Shown here piece by piece: positions 18,057 through 25,151 of a stretch of 64,000 nucleotides of DNA (positions within the stretch are counted from its first letter, which is position 1; each line of letters begins with the position of its first letter). The stretch is from Flavobacteriaceae bacterium. GTDB taxonomy: Bacteria > Bacteroidota > Bacteroidia > Flavobacteriales > Flavobacteriaceae. The notes under the pieces were generated by a model, which saw only the letters and a program-made list of their open reading frames with translations, did not search any database and was not told the origin of the DNA. The stretch lies in contig QXZA01000011.1 of assembly GCA_009886625.1 (NCBI GenBank), positions 62,001-126,000 of the forward strand. Reading direction: 5' to 3'. The position numbers were made by a program, and so were the translations under genes.

Positions 18057-19115
18057 TTATAAAAATAAGCTTCCTGTTTGAGTTTTTAGTAATTTATCAA
18101 ATGGAATTTCTTCTTGCTTTAAAAATCCTTTTTGAATTAACGACCCTTGAGCTACCATCTCAATAACTGCGACCAAGGATGCTGCGGTAGTCCAAGATAT
18201 AGCTCGCCATTGTTTTCCTTCTATCTCAATGGGATAAAACGCCTTATAATATTCTTTTCTTGAGAGGATATTATTTTTCCATCCTTCAACCACTGCGTAC
18301 ACATACACTACATCCTCTTCTACAGGGGGTTTGGCATTACTTAAAATCTTTTCTAATTGTTCTTTGTCCTCTTTTAAGATCAGTTCATACATCAAAAACT
18401 TCATTAGTTTTCCGTGACCAGGATAGCGAATTGTTTTATAATTTAATGTATCTACTTTTCCTTCAAAAGTTTCGCAAAGAGTTCCCAGTCCTCCTGATGT
18501 AATAAAAGCCTCGAACTCCTGCCCTTCTATATTAATATATTCAAATCCTTCTAAAGAGGGTACTTTTTTTCTTATACCATTGTGAATTGCTTCTGCGTCA
18601 TTTAAATACTCATTGATTACTCCATGAGGTGACCAGGTAAAAGAATACGCCATTTGACCGTTAGGGTAACGAGGAAGTGCTCCTACACGGAGTTCTATAT
18701 CTCTAAGCGTATCAAAGTTTAGCGTTAAGTCTTTTCCGATAATTCCAATGAGCCCCGGGGCAAGACCGCATTGGGGAGCCATCACTTTTTTGGCTGTTTT
18801 ACTAAGTTCTTGTATAAATTGTGTGGTGGGAACATCTTCGGTTAAATCAAAATAGTGTACCTCTAATTCATGTGCCAATATAGCAATGTTTTTGTTTAAA
18901 AAGTAAGGCAGGGCCGACACTACAGCATCATAGTTTTTCATTAAGCCTTTCATGTATGCAGTGTCTGAAACATCTCCTTCTTTACATTCAAAGGGTAAGG
19001 GGTAATCATAATGTGGCTTCTTTCGATCTAAAGCAGTAACTTTAAAATTCTTGCTAAGTAATACGCCCACGAGACTTCCTACTTTCCCCATTCCGAGCAC
19101 TAAAATATTTTTCAT
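18057..19115 (-). CDS. Saccharopine dehydrogenase-family enzyme (lysine catabolism)
   Basis: A 352-residue NAD(P)-dependent enzyme with an N-terminal Rossmann fold (ILVLGMGKVGSLVGVLL, GxGxxG pattern). The family's central PQCGLAPGLIGIIGKDL segment lies at about residues 113-129, followed by the saccharopine dehydrogenase C-terminal domain with LRVGALPRYPNGQMAYSFTW. It may split saccharopine into glutamate and 2-aminoadipate semialdehyde, or deaminate lysine directly as lysine 6-dehydrogenase; sequence alone does not separate these. No separate lysine-ketoglutarate reductase is in the window. It is first in the operon, with the next gene 21 bases downstream. A palindrome overlies its predicted promoter. 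Confidence 0.87.
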   Translation of the reverse strand: MKNILVLGMGKVGSLVGVLLSKNFKVTALDRKKPHYDYPLPFECKEGDVSDTAYMKGLMKNYDAVVSALPYFLNKNIAILAHELEVHYFDLTEDVPTTQFIQELSKTAKKVMAPQCGLAPGLIGIIGKDLTLNFDTLRDIELRVGALPRYPNGQMAYSFTWSPHGVINEYLNDAEAIHNGIRKKVPSLEGFEYINIEGQEFEAFITSGGLGTLCETFEGKVDTLNYKTIRYPGHGKLMKFLMYELILKEDKEQLEKILSNAKPPVEEDVVYVYAVVEGWKNNILSRKEYYKAFYPIEIEGKQWRAISWTTAASLVAVIEMVAQGSLIQKGFLKQEEIPFDKLLKTQTGSLFL

Positions 19116-19138
19116 CTAAATATAAGTTGGATTAATAC

Positions 19139-19154
19139 TGTTATATATATAACA
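19139..19154. promoter_or_regulatory. Perfect 16-base palindrome, candidate operator of the lysine operon
   Basis: TGTTATATATATAACA is identical to its own reverse complement. It touches the minus-strand -7 box at 19153-19160 and covers the expected transcription start, the classic position of a repressor site. A second half-site, TGTTATA, starts at 19169, exactly 30 bases after the first. The regulator is unknown. Confidence 0.5.
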
Positions 19155-19160
19155 AAAATA
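19153..19160 (-). promoter_or_regulatory. Bacteroidota -7 box (TATTTTTG) for the lysine-catabolism operon
   Basis: The plus-strand CAAAAATA reads TATTTTTG on the minus strand, 37 bases before the first gene's ATG. No good -33 TTTG is seen at the usual distance. Confidence 0.5.
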
Positions 19161-19226
19161 CAATGATTTGTTATAAATGTAAAAATCTATTTCTCTTCTT
19201 TTGTTTCTTTTTATCAACATTTTAAT

Positions 19227-20138
19227 TTGAAAAAAGTAATTTTGAAGTCTTACATTATTTTTGTGAACGCACTTATCTATTATTTGGCTTATCCCCTTCT
19301 TTTTATAATTTCAAGATTGCCTTTTCCTGTATTTTATAAATTATCTGATTTTGTATGCTTTTTGTTATATCGCGTCTTTGGCTATAGAAAAGAGGTGGTT
19401 CGATCTAATCTGAAACAAGCCTTTCCAACCTTTGATGAAATGAAATTACATAAAATAGAACGAAAATTTTACAGGCATTTATGTGATTTGTTTCTCGAGA
19501 TCATCAAGTCGATGGGAATGTCTAAAAAGGAAATGATTAAGCGATTTGATGTTAAAAACATAGAAGTGCTAACCCAATTTGAAAAAGAAAATCACTCAGC
19601 CTTTTTGATGTGTGGTCATTATGCTAGTTGGGAATGGATGATGTCCTTAGGCTATCATATGAAGCATAAAGGTTATGGTATCTATACCCCTATTCGCAAT
19701 CCTTATTTTGATAATTTAATTAAGAAAATACGAAGTAGACATGACGCCTATATGATTTCTCAACGTACTGCAGCAGCCGATATAAAGCGTATGGAAGTAA
19801 ATAATCAACGAGGGGTTTTTGGATTTGCTAGTGATCAATCTCCTCGTCCAAAGCCACTGACCTATTGGAGATCTTTTATGGGAATCAAGGTTCCTGTCTA
19901 TACAGGTGCGGAGCGTTTAGCTCGAGAATTAAACATTCCTATAGTTTTTGCTAAGATCAATAGAGTAAAACGAGGATTTTATGAAGTTGAATTTAAACTA
20001 TTGACCGATACTCCAAGCAAACTTCCTCCAAACGCAATTACTGATACTTTTACCGAATGGCTAGAAGAACAAATTAAAGAGGACCCCTCTCAGTATTTCT
20101 GGACCCACAAACGTTTTAAACACGCTAAAAGATCTTAA
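19227..20138 (+). CDS. Lipid A acyltransferase, LpxL/HtrB family
   Basis: A 303-residue inner-membrane enzyme that adds a secondary acyl chain to a lipid A precursor. An N-terminal hydrophobic anchor (about residues 8-28) precedes the acyltransferase domain, in which the HxxxxE-type motif reads GHYASWEWMMSLG (about residue 131). The later segments RGVFGFASDQSPRP and WTHKRFK are typical of the family. The start is TTG, with no better ATG upstream. It is divergent from the lysine operon and convergent with the phosphohexose mutase gene. Confidence 0.9.
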   Translation: MKKVILKSYIIFVNALIYYLAYPLLFIISRLPFPVFYKLSDFVCFLLYRVFGYRKEVVRSNLKQAFPTFDEMKLHKIERKFYRHLCDLFLEIIKSMGMSKKEMIKRFDVKNIEVLTQFEKENHSAFLMCGHYASWEWMMSLGYHMKHKGYGIYTPIRNPYFDNLIKKIRSRHDAYMISQRTAAADIKRMEVNNQRGVFGFASDQSPRPKPLTYWRSFMGIKVPVYTGAERLARELNIPIVFAKINRVKRGFYEVEFKLLTDTPSKLPPNAITDTFTEWLEEQIKEDPSQYFWTHKRFKHAKRS

Positions 20139-21514
20139 AACAAACTGCTTATTTCGGATACAAATCGGTTTGCTAATGCAACGGCTTGTTCTTCTGATGT
20201 AGCTTCAGTATAGATTCGGATGATAGGTTCGGTATTTGATTTTCTTAGATGAACCCAAGAATCATCAAAATCAATTTTAACTCCATCTACTGTAGAGATT
20301 CGTTCAGTAGCATAACGTTCTTTCATTTGGAGAAGTAAATCGTCAACATTCATTCTTTTTTCCAATATAATTTTGTTTTTACTCATAAAATAACTTGGAT
20401 AAGTCGCTTTAAGTTGGGACACTTTCATTTTTCTTTCAACTAAAAGTGATAAGAAAAAAACGACTCCTACTAAGGCATCTCTCCCGTAATGTAAGGGGGG
20501 ATAAATAATGCCTCCATTTCCCTCACCACCAATCACGGCCTGTACAGACTTCATCTCAGTAACCACATTAACTTCTCCAACCGCACTTGCAGTATACCCT
20601 TCGCCATACCTTTGGGTTAGATCTGCTAGAGCTCTAGTAGAAGACAGATTGGAAACAGTTGCTCCAGGCGTTTTGCTTAAAATATAATCAGCACATGCCA
20701 CAAGAGTGTATTCTTCTCCAAATAATTCACCGTTTTCATCTACAAAAACCAGGCGATCGACATCTGGATCTACTGCAATACCAAAGTCAGCTTTATGAAA
20801 AACAACTGCATCACACAAATCTTCAAGATGCTCTTTTAGTGGTTCTGGATTGTGAGGGAAATGTCCATTGGGCTCACAATGAATTTTAACTACTTCTATT
20901 TTTAATGCTTCTAGTAATTGGGGAATTGCGATTCCGCCGGAGGAATTCACACCATCTACAACGACTTTGAATTTTTTATTTTTGATTCCATCACGTACAA
21001 CATAATCCATATTTAGCGTTGCTTCAATATGTTTTTGAATATAATTTGAACGCTCTTCTAAAGTTCCAAGGAAATCAACTTGAGCATAATCAAACGCTTC
21101 TTTTTCTGCATATTCTAGGACTTTTTGACCTGCTTCGGCATTGATGAATTCTCCATCTGCATTCAAAAGTTTTAAAGCATTCCATTCCTTTGGATTGTGG
21201 CTTGCAGTCAAAATAATTCCACCACTGGCCTTTTCCCAAGGCACCGCAACGGCTACTGTAGGTGTTGTTGACAATCCTAAATCAATTACATTAATCCCCA
21301 TTCCAATTAGAGTTTGATTCACCAAGGCATGAACCATTGGTCCAGAAATCCGAGCATCTCGCCCTGTAACCACTGTCAAATTATTTTGAGAATTTTCCTT
21401 CAACCATTGCCCGTAAGCTGTGGTGAATCTTACGACATCTAAAGGAGTTAGATTAGTAGAAGGACTTCCTCCAATTGTTCCTCTGATACCAGAAATGGAT
21501 TTAATTAATGTCAT
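20135..21514 (-). CDS. glmM: Phosphohexose mutase, GlmM-like (phosphoglucosamine mutase)
   Basis: A 459-residue alpha-D-phosphohexomutase. The phosphoserine active site is TASHNPKEWNALKLLN (about residue 100), the metal loop is DPDVDRLVFVDENGE (about 244), the sugar-binding loop GGEGNGGIIYPP lies near residue 330 and the phosphate-binding loop RKSNTEPIIRIY near the end. GlmM converts glucosamine-6-phosphate to glucosamine-1-phosphate for cell-wall and lipopolysaccharide precursors. Bacteroidota copies are usually annotated so; phosphomannomutase or phosphoglucomutase activity is possible. It overlaps the convergent acyltransferase gene by four bases. Confidence 0.9.
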   Translation of the reverse strand: MTLIKSISGIRGTIGGSPSTNLTPLDVVRFTTAYGQWLKENSQNNLTVVTGRDARISGPMVHALVNQTLIGMGINVIDLGLSTTPTVAVAVPWEKASGGIILTASHNPKEWNALKLLNADGEFINAEAGQKVLEYAEKEAFDYAQVDFLGTLEERSNYIQKHIEATLNMDYVVRDGIKNKKFKVVVDGVNSSGGIAIPQLLEALKIEVVKIHCEPNGHFPHNPEPLKEHLEDLCDAVVFHKADFGIAVDPDVDRLVFVDENGELFGEEYTLVACADYILSKTPGATVSNLSSTRALADLTQRYGEGYTASAVGEVNVVTEMKSVQAVIGGEGNGGIIYPPLHYGRDALVGVVFFLSLLVERKMKVSQLKATYPSYFMSKNKIILEKRMNVDDLLLQMKERYATERISTVDGVKIDFDDSWVHLRKSNTEPIIRIYTEATSEEQAVALANRFVSEISSLF

Positions 21515-21552
21515 GTTTCAATTTGAATTTTGATAAAAAGAATTGTCTAAAA

Positions 21553-22734
21553 TTACCAACTATAACTCATTCTCACAAGAGCCATAAGAGCATTTGGAAT
21601 ATTCGTGTTACTTGCTGGATGAATGATGTATTGGATATTAGGCTTTAAGGCTATTGGATTTGAAAAGACAAATTCATATGAAAGTTCTATTGCAGTTTCA
21701 CTTTTTAACCTCCCAGAGGTGAAAAGGGATTGATAATAATTAGAAAAGCGAGTATGCGCAACAGCAATTCCTCCAGTATCATTTTCTCGATTTGTAAAAA
21801 CACCTTTATAAGTAAACCCTGTTCCCAGATACGATTTAACAGGATTAAATTCATTCAATGAAAACCCAATTTGTGTGAATCCTTTGAGTCCTTTTTCGGG
21901 CTCAGTAAGAGAAGTTAATTTTTTATCACCAATAAAATAAAATCCTTGAGAGCCCTTTTTAGTGACTTGATCATAGATTTGATTCTGCGTGTGATTCCAG
22001 AATCCTATTTTGTATGTTGCTCGCCAAAGACTATCTGTTTTTTTTTCATAGCTTAGTTCATGAATAAGAAGAGCTCCATCAGTCTGATTTAATGACCATT
22101 TGAGTGAATTAGGATTGTTTTCTTCCGTTCCTGGATTTCCATCGTAGATTCCATTTGAAAAGATGATTTTGGGTGTAATGTTAAAAGACAAAATCCCACC
22201 AAGTCCTGCGAGTGGAAAAATAGATATTGGTACGTTTGATGATAAGTCAGGTTGAATTCCAAAAGAGCTGTTTATAAAAAAGCCTCCTGTTTCAGTAATT
22301 GCAAAAACAGAATTGAGGTTATGTTGTCCTAAGGTAAGCGTACCATTCTTGAAATGATGCTGGTACCAGAATTCATATAATCTTGAGTTGGAATTAGCTT
22401 CTACATTATTGGCTACCTGGAAATCTCCCATTAGAGTAGACAATGCATTTCCGTGGTTGTTTAAAAGATAAACAAAAAATTGTCCCCCTTCCCACAAGCC
22501 TAGTTTTTCAATGTCAATTATAAAATTTAAATCTATATTCCCTAAATAAGCATAGCCTTGTTTTGTTCCTCCTTTAATATTTGAGGCTAAATCTATCGTG
22601 TAAGCCCCCTCAAAAAGAAATGCCTCTCTTGGGTTTTGAGCCATTAAAGGTGTGCACAAAAGCCAAAACGCAAATAGCCTAGATGTTAGTGTGGTGGATT
22701 TGTTATTTAGAAAAAAGAAATGAAATATAGACAA
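21553..22734 (-). CDS. OprB-like carbohydrate-selective porin
   Basis: A 393-residue outer-membrane beta-barrel. The signal peptide ends near ALLMAQ-like residues at about 33, and the mature part alternates polar and aromatic residues in short strands. The OprB-type segment LWEGGQFFVYLLNNHGNALS lies near residue 80, and the protein ends on an aromatic residue (MSYSW), as barrels recognised by BamA usually do. It would allow passive entry of sugars or other small solutes. No sugar transporter or regulator is beside it, so the substrate is open. Confidence 0.82.
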   Translation of the reverse strand: MSIFHFFFLNNKSTTLTSRLFAFWLLCTPLMAQNPREAFLFEGAYTIDLASNIKGGTKQGYAYLGNIDLNFIIDIEKLGLWEGGQFFVYLLNNHGNALSTLMGDFQVANNVEANSNSRLYEFWYQHHFKNGTLTLGQHNLNSVFAITETGGFFINSSFGIQPDLSSNVPISIFPLAGLGGILSFNITPKIIFSNGIYDGNPGTEENNPNSLKWSLNQTDGALLIHELSYEKKTDSLWRATYKIGFWNHTQNQIYDQVTKKGSQGFYFIGDKKLTSLTEPEKGLKGFTQIGFSLNEFNPVKSYLGTGFTYKGVFTNRENDTGGIAVAHTRFSNYYQSLFTSGRLKSETAIELSYEFVFSNPIALKPNIQYIIHPASNTNIPNALMALVRMSYSW

Positions 22735-22826
22735 TTTGTTTTGTAGTGTTTGCGAGTAAAATTAAACTATTTTAAAAACTATATTAATTCCTCTCTTCTT
22801 TAGTATGAAAAAAGTAATTTCGAGCT

Positions 22827-23411
22827 ATGAATTTTTTGGCTCATGTCTATTTGTCTGGAAAAAATGTACCACTGGCTGTTGGAAATCTCATCGCAGATAG
22901 AGTCAAAGGAAATACGTTAGATGGGTTTCCACCAGTGATTCAAAAGGGAATTCTTTTACATCGAAAGATAGATCATTTCACAGATCATCACGAAAATTTC
23001 AAGGCTTGTGTACAGTTGCTGTTTCCTGTCTATAGACATTATAGTCGCGTCATTGTTGATATGTATTTTGATCATTTTTTAGCTGTCAATTGGGAACAAT
23101 ATCATCCTCAAACTCTTAATTCATTTTCTGTAGAATTTTATACTCATCTCAAGGCACATTCAAAATCACTTCCTAACGCTATTCAAAAATTTACTGAAGC
23201 CTTAATTCGATATAATTGGTTTGAAACCTATGCAACCCCATCAGGTTTGGAGCTCATTTTAACCCAGATGGAAAAGCAGACTCAATTTCCTTCTAAATTA
23301 GGCTCATCAATAAAGGAATTAAATGAGAATTATACTTATTTTCAACATCATTTTACTCATTTTATGAAAGCGGTAATCCCGTATGTTAACAACGAAATCA
23401 AAACATTATGA
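22827..23411 (+). CDS. acpH: Acyl carrier protein phosphodiesterase-like protein (AcpH family)
   Basis: A 194-residue protein matching E. coli AcpH in length and pattern: it begins MNFLAHVYLSGKNVPLAVGN with the family asparagine/histidine and LIADRVKGN, then LHRKIDHFTDHHE (about residues 49-61). AcpH removes the phosphopantetheine arm from ACP using a metal-dependent HD-like fold. The stop overlaps the ggt start by four bases (ATGA), so the two are translationally coupled. TAATTTCG at 22815-22822 is a near-match promoter box. Confidence 0.85.
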   Translation: MNFLAHVYLSGKNVPLAVGNLIADRVKGNTLDGFPPVIQKGILLHRKIDHFTDHHENFKACVQLLFPVYRHYSRVIVDMYFDHFLAVNWEQYHPQTLNSFSVEFYTHLKAHSKSLPNAIQKFTEALIRYNWFETYATPSGLELILTQMEKQTQFPSKLGSSIKELNENYTYFQHHFTHFMKAVIPYVNNEIKTL

Positions 23412-25093
23412 AACAAGTTCAGATCAAATTATTTAAAGGAATTTTACTTTTTATTTTTATTGTTGTCCATGCATGTACTCCACCAAAACCAATCAAAGGT
23501 GCTGTGGTTAGTGCAAGAGAAGAAGCCTCCGCGATAGGAGTTGAAATAATGAAAAAAGGGGGATCTGCTTTTGATGCAATGATTGCTACTGATTTAGCTT
23601 TAACCGTTTGTTATCCAAATGCAGGAAATATTGCAGGAGGTGGTTTTCTTGTTTATAGAACTAACCAAGGAGTTAAGGGAAGCCTTGATTTTCGTGAAAA
23701 GGCACCTTTAGCAGCAGACGCAAATATGTACTTGGATACGGAAGGAAATGTAATTCCAAAGATCAGTACTTTAGGTGGTCTTGCTGTGGGTGTTCCAGGT
23801 ACTGTTGCTGGGCTTTATGAAATACATCAAAAATTCGGAACCTTGGCCTGGGAAGATTTAGTGCAGCCTGCAATAAGCTTAGCTAAAAATGGTTATGTTG
23901 TCACAGAAAAGCAATACAAGAGTTTTGAAGGTAAAAAAGAAGATTTTATTGCAGTTAACGGAATAGACACCTTTTATGCACAAGGATTTAAAGCGGGAGA
24001 TTTGGTAAAAAACGAGGCTTTAGCGGTTACTCTAGAACACATTGCAAAAAAGGGAAAAGCAGGCTTTTATGAAGGTCCAGTTGCTGATGCTCTAATTCAG
24101 CGAGTTCAGGCTACGGGTGGGATTATAACCCATGAGGATCTATTAACTTATAAACCGGTATGGAGAGACCCAGTTTATTTTAAGTACAAGGATCTGAGTA
24201 TATATACCATGGCACCTCCTTCTAGTGGTGGAATTTGTTTGGGTCAAATCATGAAAATGATAGAACCCTATAATGTGGGTCAATACGAGCAAAATTCAAT
24301 GGAAGCCATACAAATCATTGTTGAAGCAGAAAGACGATCCTATGCAGATAGGAGTTTATACTTAGGAGATCCTGATTTTGTTAATATCCCACAGGACAGT
24401 CTTTTGGATGTTTCTTATTTAAATGAAAGAATGGAGTCTTTTAGTTTTGAAAATGCAACAAAGTCACCAGAAATTAACCCAGGAACTATCGTTTGGGAAG
24501 AGAGTGAGGAGACTACACATTATTCCATTGTTGACCCAATGGGAAATGCGGTTGCAGTAACGACTACTCTTAATGGGAGTTATGGCTCTAAAGTATTTGT
24601 AGAAGAAGGAGGCTATTTTTTAAATAATGAAATGGATGATTTTAGCAGTAAACCTGGGGTTCCAAATATGTTTGGATTGATAGGTGGTAAAGCGAATGCA
24701 ATAGCACCACAAAAACGGATGTTGAGTGCGATGACTCCTACTATAGTTGAACGCAACGGAAAACTAGCGATGGTAGTAGGTACTCCAGGAGGATCAACAA
24801 TCATTACCTCTGTTCTACAAACTCTTTTGAATGTTTTTGAATATGATATGGACATACAAACAGCAGTAACTAGGCCACGTTTTCATCATCAATGGCTCCC
24901 TGATGTCGTTATTTTTGAACCGAATTTGTTCAGTCAGAGTCTAATGGATTCTTTACAAGGAAAGGGCTACGATATAAAAGAGCAATATTCAAGAATTATT
25001 GGACGAGTTGATGCCATCTTAATTTCCGAAGACATGAGTCTTTCTACAGGAGCTGATCCTAGAGGAGATGATGCTGCAGTTCATCTGTATTAA
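23408..25093 (+). CDS. ggt: Gamma-glutamyltransferase, lipoprotein
   Basis: A 561-residue enzyme of the Ntn-hydrolase class that cleaves or transfers the gamma-glutamyl group of glutathione and related peptides. The lipobox cysteine is at about residue 23 (VVHAC), so it is exported and lipid-anchored. Self-cleavage should occur before the threonine in ESEETTHYSIVDPMGNAV (about residue 379), giving the large and small subunits. The substrate-binding AGGGF and GTPGGS loops are both present. It overlaps acpH by four bases; uvrA downstream has its own promoter box. Confidence 0.95.
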   Translation: MKQVQIKLFKGILLFIFIVVHACTPPKPIKGAVVSAREEASAIGVEIMKKGGSAFDAMIATDLALTVCYPNAGNIAGGGFLVYRTNQGVKGSLDFREKAPLAADANMYLDTEGNVIPKISTLGGLAVGVPGTVAGLYEIHQKFGTLAWEDLVQPAISLAKNGYVVTEKQYKSFEGKKEDFIAVNGIDTFYAQGFKAGDLVKNEALAVTLEHIAKKGKAGFYEGPVADALIQRVQATGGIITHEDLLTYKPVWRDPVYFKYKDLSIYTMAPPSSGGICLGQIMKMIEPYNVGQYEQNSMEAIQIIVEAERRSYADRSLYLGDPDFVNIPQDSLLDVSYLNERMESFSFENATKSPEINPGTIVWEESEETTHYSIVDPMGNAVAVTTTLNGSYGSKVFVEEGGYFLNNEMDDFSSKPGVPNMFGLIGGKANAIAPQKRMLSAMTPTIVERNGKLAMVVGTPGGSTIITSVLQTLLNVFEYDMDIQTAVTRPRFHHQWLPDVVIFEPNLFSQSLMDSLQGKGYDIKEQYSRIIGRVDAILISEDMSLSTGADPRGDDAAVHLY

Positions 25094-25131
25094 TAAATGA
25101 AAGATAGGCATCGAGAATTCTTTATTAATCT

Positions 25132-25139
25132 TATTTTTG
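25132..25139 (+). promoter_or_regulatory. Bacteroidota -7 box (TATTTTTG) for uvrA
   Basis: It matches TAnnTTTG and lies 12 bases before the uvrA ATG at 25152. It overlaps an upstream in-frame TTG at 25137, which argues that 25152 is the real start. Confidence 0.6.
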
Positions 25140-25151
25140 TGTGCTATACTG

